The notes under the pieces are model-generated. The model was not told the origin of the DNA and searched no databases. It worked only from the letters and a program-made list of their open reading frames with translations. DNA of 64,000 nt, taken from contig CAYTMQ010000001.1 of assembly GCA_964438995.1 (NCBI GenBank), forward strand, positions 186,001 through 250,000. The letters are read 5' to 3'. Shown here one piece after another: positions 42,631 through 50,755 of the stretch. The position numbers and the translations under genes are program-made. Source of the DNA: JABMMZ01 sp964438995 (lineage in GTDB: Bacteria > Bacteroidota > Bacteroidia > NS11-12g > UBA955). Every line of letters begins with the position of its first letter. The stretch's first letter is position 1.

Positions 42631-43533
42631 ATGAAATTTAAAATCATATTAATAATTTTAGCTGTAGGCTGTTTGTTTGCTTTACATGCAAGCGAATTCA
42701 GTATTACAAACATTGTTTCTTCAGAACAACAAGGTAAACCTAAGAAACCAGTTAAGAAAACTACCAAAGCAGCACCTAAACAAAAGGCTGCCCCTGTGAG
42801 AAAAGTTGGTGATACCATCACTACTGCTAGCGGATTGAAATATGTACTGACCAAAGTAGTAGCAGATGGCAAGTTGGTTAAAAGTGGAGATAAAGTTACA
42901 GCACATTATACTGGGACATTAACAGATGGTAAAAAATTTGACAGTTCTAGAGATGGTGGCAGACCATTTTCTTTTGTTGTAGGTGCGGGCCAAGTAATAG
43001 CGGGTTGGGACGAAGGTTTCACGTATTTAAAGAAAGGTGAGACAGCGATTTTAATTATACCTGCAAATTTGGGATATGGAGAAATGAGTAATGGAGACAT
43101 CCCTGCAAATTCTACCTTAATTTTTGATGTTGAAGTTGTAGACATTCAAAGTCCGATTGAATACAAACCATTTAGTGGTGTTGGAAAAGATACAATTAAA
43201 CTTAAAAGTGGATTGAAGTACATTGTCATCAACAAAGGTGACGTTAGCAAACCAGCTAAGAACTTTACAACTGGTTCAGTATATTATGCAGGATATTTAA
43301 TGGATGGTACCAAATTCGATTCTAATATCGAGTCAATGCAGCCATTTGATTTGCCTATCCAAAATGCTGGCGTTATTGAAGGTTGGAAACAAATGTTGCC
43401 ATTAATGAACAAAGGCATGAAGGTAAGAGCGATCATTCCTGGTGATTTGGCTTACGGTCAAAGAGGTTATCCTGGTGTTATTCCACCAAATGCCACTTTG
43501 ATTTTTGATATGATCATGTTTGATGTAAAATAA
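42631..43533 (+). CDS. exported peptidyl-prolyl isomerase with two FKBP domains
   Basis: A 300-residue protein with signal MKFKIILIILAVGCLFALHA, a Lys/Pro/Ala-rich linker (about 30-55, KPKKPVKKTTKAAPKQK), FKBP domain 1 (about 65-172, with HYTGTLTDGKKFDSS, VIAGWDEGFTYLKKGE, GYGEMSNGDIPANSTLIFDVEVV) and FKBP domain 2 (about 190-300, with YYAGYLMDGTKFDSN, AYGQRGYPGVIPPNATLIF). Both keep the main binding-site residues, so both may be active. It starts directly after the stop of the lipoprotein isomerase and likely works beside it in the periplasm. Confidence 0.9.
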   Translation: MKFKIILIILAVGCLFALHASEFSITNIVSSEQQGKPKKPVKKTTKAAPKQKAAPVRKVGDTITTASGLKYVLTKVVADGKLVKSGDKVTAHYTGTLTDGKKFDSSRDGGRPFSFVVGAGQVIAGWDEGFTYLKKGETAILIIPANLGYGEMSNGDIPANSTLIFDVEVVDIQSPIEYKPFSGVGKDTIKLKSGLKYIVINKGDVSKPAKNFTTGSVYYAGYLMDGTKFDSNIESMQPFDLPIQNAGVIEGWKQMLPLMNKGMKVRAIIPGDLAYGQRGYPGVIPPNATLIFDMIMFDVK

Positions 43534-43535
43534 GT

Positions 43536-44594
43536 ATGAATCAGAAAAATATTGTTATAACTGGAGGGGCCGGTTTCATTGGCTCGCATGTTGTAAGACG
43601 TTTTGTAAAGAATTATCCTAATTGCACAATTTGGAATCTGGACAACTTGACTTATGCCGGTAACCTAGAAAATTTAAAAGATATTGAATCTGCTCCAAAT
43701 TATAGATTTCTTAAAGCAGATATCACCGATGCTGAGAAGATTCAAGCATTGTTTACAGAGCACCAATTTGATGGTGTTATTCACTTAGCAGCAGAATCGC
43801 ATGTCGATAGGTCTATAAGCAGTCCAATGGATTTTGTAATGACCAATGTGGTTGGTACAGTGAATCTATTGAATGCTGCGAGAATGTTGTGGAAAGGCGA
43901 TTTTAATGACAAACTTTTCTATCATGTTAGCACTGATGAAGTTTATGGAGAGCTTGGAGATGATGGTAAGTTTTTAGAAACAACTCCTTACAGTCCAAAT
44001 TCACCATATTCAGCTTCAAAAGCTTCTAGCGACCATTTTGTTAGAGCCTACCACCACACTTATGGTATGCCAATTAAAATTTCAAATTGCAGCAATAATT
44101 ATGGCTCACATCATTTTCCTGAGAAGTTAATTCCGTTAATGATCAACAACATCATGAACAACAAACCTTTGCCAGTGTATGGTAAAGGTGAAAATGTAAG
44201 AGATTGGTTGTTTGTTGAAGACCATGCTGCAGCAATAGATGTGATTTATCACAACGGTAAAATCGGTGATACCTTTAATATTGGAGGTAATAACGAATGG
44301 AAAAATATTGATTTGGTCCGTTTGTTATGCAGAGTTATGGACAGAAAGTTAGGAAGAAATGAAGGCGAATCAGAGCAATTAATTACATTTGTTGGAGATA
44401 GAGCTGGACATGATTTCAGATATGCCATCGATTCTAGTAAATTGATGACAGAATTGAATTGGAAACCTTCGGTAACATTTGAACAAGGTTTAGAAAAAAC
44501 TGTTGATTGGTATTTGGCCAATGAAGAGTGGTTAAACCATGTTACAAGTGGTGCATATAAGGCATACTATAGCAACATGTATTCAAATAGATAA
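43536..44594 (+). CDS. rfbB: dTDP-glucose 4,6-dehydratase
   Basis: A 352-residue extended SDR enzyme that makes dTDP-4-keto-6-deoxyglucose, the precursor of rhamnose and other deoxysugars. NAD motif GGAGFIGSHVV at the start, STDEVYGEL (catalytic Thr-Asp-Glu), SPYSASKASSDHFVRAY (Tyr-x-x-x-Lys), NCSNNYGSHHFPEKLIPL and VRDWLFVEDH. It is 3 bases after the FKBP gene and 3 before rfbA. rfbC and rfbD, needed to finish rhamnose, are not in the window. Confidence 0.96.
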   Translation: MNQKNIVITGGAGFIGSHVVRRFVKNYPNCTIWNLDNLTYAGNLENLKDIESAPNYRFLKADITDAEKIQALFTEHQFDGVIHLAAESHVDRSISSPMDFVMTNVVGTVNLLNAARMLWKGDFNDKLFYHVSTDEVYGELGDDGKFLETTPYSPNSPYSASKASSDHFVRAYHHTYGMPIKISNCSNNYGSHHFPEKLIPLMINNIMNNKPLPVYGKGENVRDWLFVEDHAAAIDVIYHNGKIGDTFNIGGNNEWKNIDLVRLLCRVMDRKLGRNEGESEQLITFVGDRAGHDFRYAIDSSKLMTELNWKPSVTFEQGLEKTVDWYLANEEWLNHVTSGAYKAYYSNMYSNR

Positions 44595-44597
44595 ACA

Positions 44598-45461
44598 ATG
44601 AAAGGCATTATTTTAGCCGGTGGAAGCGGCACACGATTACATCCTTTAACATTGGCCGTTAGCAAGCAGTTAATGCCTGTATATGATAAGCCAATGATAT
44701 ATTATCCATTGTCGACATTGATGATGGCTGGTATTCGCGAGATTTTAATCATTTCTACCCCACACGATTTGCCTCATTTCAAGAAATTATTGGGTGATGG
44801 TAAAAATCTTGGATGTGAATTTTCATATGCTGAGCAAGCTGTTCCAAATGGTTTGGCTCAAGCTTTTGTTATTGGAGAACAGTTTATTGGGAACGACAAA
44901 GTAGCCTTGATTTTGGGTGATAACATCTTTTTTGGTGCCTCACTTCAAAAATTACTACAAGAAAATAACAACCCTGAGGGTGGTGTAATTTACGCCTATC
45001 ACGTGAGTGATCCTGAAAGGTATGGAGTGGTTGAATTTGATGCCAACAACAATGCCATTACTATAGAAGAGAAACCTAGTCATCCAAAATCTAATTATGC
45101 AGTGCCAGGTTTGTACTTTTACGACAATCAGGTAGTTGACATTGCAAAGAATTTAAAACCATCTGCAAGGGGAGAATATGAGATAACAGATGTCAATAAA
45201 GTATATCTAGAAAAAGGACAATTGAAAGTTGGTATTTTGCAGAGAGGTACTGCTTGGTTGGACACTGGTACTTTTAACAGTTTGATGCAAGCTGGTCAGT
45301 TTGTTCAAGTTATTGAAGACAGACAAGGATTGAAAATCGGAAGTATAGAAGAAGTGGCCTGGAGAATGAAGTATATTAATGATGACCAATTAAGGCAATT
45401 GGCTGAACCATTGACAAAGAGTGGATACGGCAATTATTTATTAGGTTTATTAAAAAAATGA
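44598..45461 (+). CDS. rfbA: glucose-1-phosphate thymidylyltransferase
   Basis: A 287-residue enzyme forming dTDP-glucose from dTTP and glucose-1-phosphate, the substrate for RfbB. Signature GGSGTRLHPLTLAVSKQLMPVYDKPMI, GDNIFFG, VIYAYHVSDPERYGVVEFD and EKPSHPKSNYAVPGLYFYD are all present; length is normal. It overlaps the export lipoprotein gene by 4 bases. The order dehydratase first, then thymidylyltransferase, is the same pathway in one transcript. Confidence 0.96.
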   Translation: MKGIILAGGSGTRLHPLTLAVSKQLMPVYDKPMIYYPLSTLMMAGIREILIISTPHDLPHFKKLLGDGKNLGCEFSYAEQAVPNGLAQAFVIGEQFIGNDKVALILGDNIFFGASLQKLLQENNNPEGGVIYAYHVSDPERYGVVEFDANNNAITIEEKPSHPKSNYAVPGLYFYDNQVVDIAKNLKPSARGEYEITDVNKVYLEKGQLKVGILQRGTAWLDTGTFNSLMQAGQFVQVIEDRQGLKIGSIEEVAWRMKYINDDQLRQLAEPLTKSGYGNYLLGLLKK

Positions 45462-46231
45462 GAACAAAAAACATATTGTATCTGATTGCTTTGGTGATCG
45501 GAATTAGTGGATGTAAATCTTACACTTCAAATGTTATTTTGAAATCAGAAGCTTCTGATATCAATTGGCAAGCTGAGTCTTCGAAAGTGATAGTTGAGCA
45601 CCCAATTAAAGTTGGCGATAAAATTCAGTTTTCGCTTTTCACCAATCAAGGAGAATCTATCATTGATCCAGGAGGAAATTTGGTGGCTGCACCTAATTAT
45701 TCAGATGGCAATACTGTGAATACACAAAAGCCTACTTATGATGTTTTAGAGACTGGCATGTGTTTGTTTCCAGTAATTGGAAAGCTTAATGTGGTTGGAT
45801 TAAAAACCTCTCAATTAGACAGTGTTCTTTCTCAAAAATTTGAATCGTATTACAATGGGGTCTATGTGATTTCTAAAGTAGTGAACAAGAAAATCATCAT
45901 TTTAGGGTCGAAAGGAGGTCAATTGATTCCATATACGGCAAACATGAATCTATTGGAAGCAATAGCGGTATATGGTGGTTTGGATGATAGATCTAAAGGA
46001 TATAACATTAGAATTGTGAGAGGAGATTTAAAAAACCCTCAAATAACGGTGGTGAATTTGAGTACTATAAAAGACATGAAGTCTACAATAGTTACCTTGC
46101 AACCCGATGATATAATATATATAGAACCAGTAAGACGTCCAGCGTCTGAGAGCATCAGGGATAACATTTACATCATGAACGTTATTCAGGTGATATTAAC
46201 TACAGTAGTAATTTTAAGAACAATTATTTAA
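45458..46231 (+). CDS. wza: polysaccharide export lipoprotein (Wza-like, SLBB)
   Basis: A 257-residue outer membrane lipoprotein (signal MRTKNILYLIALVIGISGC, lipid site Cys19). It contains the Poly_export domain (about 45-130, VKVGDKIQFSLFTN, VIGKLNVVGLKTSQLDSVLSQKFE) and an SLBB domain (about 140-215, VIILGSKGGQLIPYTANMNLLEAIAVYGG); a C-terminal helix (MNVIQVILTTVVILRTII) could span the outer membrane as in Wza. It forms the channel for capsule or exopolysaccharide export with the Wzc-like kinase that starts 6 bases later. Confidence 0.9.
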   Translation: MRTKNILYLIALVIGISGCKSYTSNVILKSEASDINWQAESSKVIVEHPIKVGDKIQFSLFTNQGESIIDPGGNLVAAPNYSDGNTVNTQKPTYDVLETGMCLFPVIGKLNVVGLKTSQLDSVLSQKFESYYNGVYVISKVVNKKIIILGSKGGQLIPYTANMNLLEAIAVYGGLDDRSKGYNIRIVRGDLKNPQITVVNLSTIKDMKSTIVTLQPDDIIYIEPVRRPASESIRDNIYIMNVIQVILTTVVILRTII

Positions 46232-46237
46232 TCAATA

Positions 46238-48640
46238 ATGTTAGATTTTGAATCAGAAAATGTAAAGCTCGACCAGAAGGTATTCACACAAATGGATAGT
46301 TTTTCGGCAGAAAAGCTTTTACTAATTCTAAAAAAATATTGGTTTTGGATACCCATTTCAATCATAGCCTCTTTTATTAGTGGGCACTATTATTTGAAAT
46401 ATACCAAACCAGTATTTAAAGCCAGTTCATTGATTAGACTGGAAGTACAGAAAGAAGCGTCTAACATAGGATTGGCTACGATTCAAAACACCATGCAAAC
46501 TGATAATTTGCTAAGTGAAATTGAATTGATTAGATCAAGATTGGTTGCAGAAGAACTATTGAATTTATTGGATTTAAATGTGTCTTATTATGCTGTAGGC
46601 AAAATCTTAACTACTGAGATTTACAAGGCATCTCCATTCAAAGTAGTGTATTATACAGAGCCAACATCTGCAGTAATTGACAAGGATTTTATGGTGGTAT
46701 TTGTCAATCAATATGAGTTCAAATTGTTTGAAAAAAATGGTGATGAGAGTAAGGCTTCTATTCATAAAGTTGGAGACATAATCAATTATGAAGGATTTAA
46801 ATTCAATTTACAATGGTCGACTGTCAAAGAACAAGATATAGAATCTAAATCGTATATTTTCAGAATAAATAGCAGAGGAGCATTGGTTGGCTATTTGTTG
46901 AGTCAGTTAGAAGTTGAGGCCTCAAATACAGAAGCCAGAACACTTACAATTGCTTTTTCAGACAACAACTTATTGAAGGCTAAGGATATTGTTAATGCTT
47001 ATGATACCGTTTATCTAAAAAAATCCATTGAAAAGAAACAGAAGTCACAAGAGCAAACTTTAAAATTCATTGAAACTCAAATTGAGAGCACAGCAGGCAA
47101 ACTTGAGCAATATGAAAATGATATTGAGGATTTTGTTAAACGCACCAGATCAATATCTCCAAATGCTGAATACAGTTTGGTTGGCACTCAGTTGGAAGAG
47201 TTAGAAATAAAAAGAGAAGAATACAACAAATTGACAAAAAGGTTGGATGATATGATGACTTTTATACAAAGTAATTCAAGTAAATCCAATATAGTACCTC
47301 TGGTATTTGGTATAGATAATATGCAAATTGCCAATGGTATAAGCGAATTAAATAGTTTGTATAAAGACAGAGAGATGTTAAAGATCTCAAACAAAGAGTC
47401 TACAGTTCCATTTAAGAAAATCGAATTAGAAATTTCTATTATCAAGTCGCAGTTGTTGAATTATATCAGCGAAGCAAAACGCGATTTAGCAGAAAACAAA
47501 GCATCATTAAACTCGAAAATACTACAACTATCAAGTCAGTTTGAAGGTTTGCCAAATAAGGAGACAGAACTCAACAGATTAAAGCGTTTCAATTCGCTAT
47601 ATGAAAAGTACTACCTGAGTTTAATTGAAAAGCAGATAGAATACCAAATTTCAAAAGCAGGAACTGTACCTGAATTTACCATTCTATCAGAAGCTTTCGC
47701 AGCTCCTACGCCAATTTATCCAAATAAGAATAAGATTTGGTTGACTTTCTTATTGGTGGGCATCATACCAATTGCGGCGTTCATTTTCATTAAATATTTA
47801 TTGATGAATGTGATCTATAGTCAGCAGCAAATAGAAAACAAGTTGTTGGCTCCAATCTTAGGATCAATTCCATCATATAAGAAGAAGTTGACATCTTCTA
47901 CTCTAGTAGTTGATAAGAATCCTAAATCATCTATAAGCGAAGCATTGAGGTCAATCAGAACAAATTCTGATTTTATGTTGCCTAAAAAATCCAAACAGAT
48001 TCTAGGTGTAACTTCTACGATTAGTGGTGAAGGTAAAACATTCTTTGCCATCAACTATGCTGCTATTTTGGCTCTGACTGGTAAGAAAGTAGTCATATTG
48101 GATTTGGATATGCGTAAACCAAAAATTCACGTTGGTTTTAATGTAGACAATTCGGTTGGTATGAGTTCAATTTTATCGGGAATGGCCAATTGGAAAGATG
48201 CCATCAAGCATTCTACCTTGCAAAATTTGCACTTGATACCAGCTGGACCAATACCACCAAATCCAAATGAATTGTTGTTGAAAAAAGACTTCGACGATTT
48301 GATTGATCAATTGTTTACAGAATACGATATCATCATGGCAGATAACCCTCCAATCGGATTGGTTACTGATGCAAGTAACGTATTTAAAAAATGTGATCTA
48401 TCTATATATGTTGTTCGCTCTGGTTATTCAAATGAAAATGTTATCAATAACATCAACAATTTGTACAAGAGTAAGAACTACACAAATCTTTCAGTTATCA
48501 TCAATGATGTAAACAGCAAAAATACTTACGGCAGTAAATATGGCTACGGCTACGGCTATGGCTATGGTTATGGCTACGGTTATTACGAAGAGGATGGTGA
48601 AAGAAATAAAAAATGGTACAGAAAATTCTTTAAAAAATAA
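46238..48640 (+). CDS. wzc: polysaccharide co-polymerase with fused tyrosine kinase (Wzc-like)
   Basis: An 800-residue inner membrane protein. Helix 1 about 33-53 and helix 2 about 505-525 bracket a long periplasmic Wzz part with coiled coils (residues 260-330 and 390-450) and a GNVR-like end. The cytoplasmic BY-kinase has Walker A TISGEGKTFF (Lys600), Walker A' VVILDLDMRKPK and the Walker B stretch DIIMADNPP. The C-terminal tail carries ten tyrosines in alternating Gly-Tyr (seven GGY-TAY units), the cluster that is phosphorylated to control polymer length. The phosphatase is the next gene. Confidence 0.93.
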   Translation: MLDFESENVKLDQKVFTQMDSFSAEKLLLILKKYWFWIPISIIASFISGHYYLKYTKPVFKASSLIRLEVQKEASNIGLATIQNTMQTDNLLSEIELIRSRLVAEELLNLLDLNVSYYAVGKILTTEIYKASPFKVVYYTEPTSAVIDKDFMVVFVNQYEFKLFEKNGDESKASIHKVGDIINYEGFKFNLQWSTVKEQDIESKSYIFRINSRGALVGYLLSQLEVEASNTEARTLTIAFSDNNLLKAKDIVNAYDTVYLKKSIEKKQKSQEQTLKFIETQIESTAGKLEQYENDIEDFVKRTRSISPNAEYSLVGTQLEELEIKREEYNKLTKRLDDMMTFIQSNSSKSNIVPLVFGIDNMQIANGISELNSLYKDREMLKISNKESTVPFKKIELEISIIKSQLLNYISEAKRDLAENKASLNSKILQLSSQFEGLPNKETELNRLKRFNSLYEKYYLSLIEKQIEYQISKAGTVPEFTILSEAFAAPTPIYPNKNKIWLTFLLVGIIPIAAFIFIKYLLMNVIYSQQQIENKLLAPILGSIPSYKKKLTSSTLVVDKNPKSSISEALRSIRTNSDFMLPKKSKQILGVTSTISGEGKTFFAINYAAILALTGKKVVILDLDMRKPKIHVGFNVDNSVGMSSILSGMANWKDAIKHSTLQNLHLIPAGPIPPNPNELLLKKDFDDLIDQLFTEYDIIMADNPPIGLVTDASNVFKKCDLSIYVVRSGYSNENVINNINNLYKSKNYTNLSVIINDVNSKNTYGSKYGYGYGYGYGYGYGYYEEDGERNKKWYRKFFKK
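48542..48583 (+). repeat. hexamer repeat coding the Gly-Tyr tail
   Basis: Seven tandem GGY-TAY hexamers (GGCTAC, GGCTAC, GGCTAT, GGCTAT, GGTTAT, GGCTAC, GGTTAT). Synonymous variation among the units means the DNA is not a perfect repeat, so slippage should be limited, but an insertion or loss of one unit keeps the frame and changes the tyrosine number. Confidence 0.8.
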
Positions 48641-48645
48641 GGGTT

Positions 48646-49377
48646 TTGGGACTATTTAGCAATCTATTCAAGTCTAAAAAAGAGGTTTCTCAACCAATGA
48701 GTTGGGACATGCACAACCACATTCTTTTTGGCATTGATGATGGCTCAAAAAGTATAGAATATTCTCTTGAAATGGCTAAGCAATTTGTTCGAAATGGCTA
48801 TTCTAAAATCATTGCAACTCCGCACATCATGAGCGATTATTACCCGAATAACAGGGCAATCATCGAAGACAGAATGCAACAATTGCAACTGGCAATCAAC
48901 GCATCTGAAATTCCACTACAACTTGAATGTGCGGCTGAATATTATATAGATGAATTTTTTCTTGAAAAGGTAAGGACTAAAGATGATATTTTAAGTTTCA
49001 ATGGCAATCATGTGCTTGTAGAAACCTCTTTTATGAACCGCCCTGTATTTTTTAAACAGGTGTTGTTTGAAATAAGAACCTTAGGTTTTATCCCAGTTTT
49101 AGCGCATCCAGAAAGGTATATTTATATGCAGGAAAACTATGAAGAAGCCGAAGAATTGGTGCAATCAGGTGTTAAATTACAAATTAACTTGTTGTCTCTT
49201 GCAGGCTATTATTCACCAAATGCTAAGAAATTTGCGCAATGGCTGATTAAGAATGGTCATTATTCTTATTTTGGTACAGATGCTCATAGCAATGATCACC
49301 TCGATTTAATTCAAGAGGTTTACGCTTCAAAAACTTTTGAAAGTATTGACTTTACAAAGGTTGAGAATGCTAGATAA
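48646..49377 (+). CDS. CpsB/CapC-type protein-tyrosine phosphatase (PHP fold)
   Basis: A 243-residue metal-dependent phosphatase that removes phosphate from the tyrosine tail of the BY-kinase. PHP motifs: DMHNHILFGIDDGSKS, ATPHIMSDYYPNN, HPERY and FGTDAHSND. The start is TTG 48646 (GLFSNLFKSKKE follows), 5 bases after the kinase stop; the next Met (18) would remove the typical basic leader but keep the domain. It ends with TAA directly against the stop codon of the opposite gene, with no base in between. Confidence 0.9.
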   Translation: MGLFSNLFKSKKEVSQPMSWDMHNHILFGIDDGSKSIEYSLEMAKQFVRNGYSKIIATPHIMSDYYPNNRAIIEDRMQQLQLAINASEIPLQLECAAEYYIDEFFLEKVRTKDDILSFNGNHVLVETSFMNRPVFFKQVLFEIRTLGFIPVLAHPERYIYMQENYEEAEELVQSGVKLQINLLSLAGYYSPNAKKFAQWLIKNGHYSYFGTDAHSNDHLDLIQEVYASKTFESIDFTKVENAR

Positions 49378-50652
49378 TTAAGCAGATTTCTTAGACGTAA
49401 ATAGAAACATTAACAAAGCAAATGGTATCAGAGGCATAAAAAACCTGCTAGTACCTATTGGTCCAGTAAACGTCAGTATGTATAATGGAAACGCTAGAAT
49501 GGTCATTTTAACATACCAAGATAATTGCTTGTTAACAACGAATTTTAAGCCTATATACAGTCTAAAAACATTAAAACACATCAATAGTATCAATAAGGCA
49601 CCCAAAGGGTTTAAAAACGATTTGATGATGGTATTAAACATCCCTTTTTGATTGGTTTGGTAGATGAGATTGCTTTTATGTGGAAGATGAAAAAATTGCG
49701 TAAAATCGAATCTACCTGGGTCTATCAAAGCAAATACAATTCCTCTTCCATGCAAATAACTATAGGTGCCAATATGCTGTTTGAGTAGTTTTTTACTTTC
49801 TGATTCTATGTAATTTTGTTGGTCGCTGTAAGACATTTTTCTAGTATTGATTTTTATATGGTCAATCATAGAATCTGCTTTGTGGGTCCCATAAACATTC
49901 ATTAAAGTGACATAGGTATTGTAGTGTATTAAGTTGATTGTGGTAATGGAAGAATATTGAAAATGACCTGTTCTTTGTTGATTGATGTATGAAATTGAAT
50001 AATAGAAAGTAAGCGGTAATAGACAGATGATGAAACCTAAAAGTTGCAATTGTTTTCTTTGAAATATCAAATAGACAATTGGCAGGAGCATACAAGCAAA
50101 CAGTAAGACAGGTTTAATGGATAATCCAATAATTAAAAGGGCACTTATTTTTAAAAGAGTCTTGTTGTTGAATGGCTGCATAAGCAAGAGATATACAATG
50201 CCAAGAAGGCAAGATTGTAACCATATTTCGCTCATGATAAAATTGGCGTAAATGAATTGAGAAACAGAGAACAACAAGAACAATAGTACATGCCAGTGTT
50301 TGTATGACATTTGATACTTATATGCTATTTTAAGACACAGTCTAATGGTATTTAAACTTATAAGATTTTGTACCAAATACGTGATGAAAAAGAACAACCA
50401 AGAATTACCAAAACTCAACCATTTGAAGAAAGCTAATATAGCTGGATACAACAATGGTCGCTTTGTAAGCCAATCTGGGTTGAAAGCAAAGTTCAAATTC
50501 CAGGCGTAGAGAGTGCCTTTATTGATCAAATTATCGGCAGCAAAAATGTATTCTACACCATCTTGAATCAAGCTATTGTATATGAAGCATTGCTTAATTA
50601 AAAACAATGCGTGAACCCCTATGAGCACTATCCAAAAGGATTTTCTGTTCAT
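49378..50652 (-). CDS. polytopic membrane protein, probable GT-C glycosyltransferase
   Basis: A 424-residue protein with about ten hydrophobic helices. The first loop after helix 1 has QDGVEYIFAADNLINKGTLY, an acidic site near residue 32 like the Asp of GT-C (ArnT/PMT/GT39-type) enzymes, followed by KRPLLYPAILAFF. These enzymes use lipid-linked sugars outside the membrane. The precise family and substrate are not recognised. It lies at the end of the polysaccharide genes on the opposite strand and could add sugars to lipids or proteins. Confidence 0.7.
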   Translation of the reverse strand: MNRKSFWIVLIGVHALFLIKQCFIYNSLIQDGVEYIFAADNLINKGTLYAWNLNFAFNPDWLTKRPLLYPAILAFFKWLSFGNSWLFFFITYLVQNLISLNTIRLCLKIAYKYQMSYKHWHVLLFLLFSVSQFIYANFIMSEIWLQSCLLGIVYLLLMQPFNNKTLLKISALLIIGLSIKPVLLFACMLLPIVYLIFQRKQLQLLGFIICLLPLTFYYSISYINQQRTGHFQYSSITTINLIHYNTYVTLMNVYGTHKADSMIDHIKINTRKMSYSDQQNYIESESKKLLKQHIGTYSYLHGRGIVFALIDPGRFDFTQFFHLPHKSNLIYQTNQKGMFNTIIKSFLNPLGALLILLMCFNVFRLYIGLKFVVNKQLSWYVKMTILAFPLYILTFTGPIGTSRFFMPLIPFALLMFLFTSKKSA

Positions 50653-50755
50653 GATTCAATGATACAACATTTAGTGAGGATTTCAAATCACATGAAATTA
50701 TTTACACAGGTTTTGTTATGGACAAAAACCCAGACAAAATTTGTAATATTGTACA

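Noticed and set aside
48542..48583. phase-variable contingency repeat
   Set aside because: Units are hexamers that keep the frame and vary at third positions, so on/off switching by slippage is not expected.
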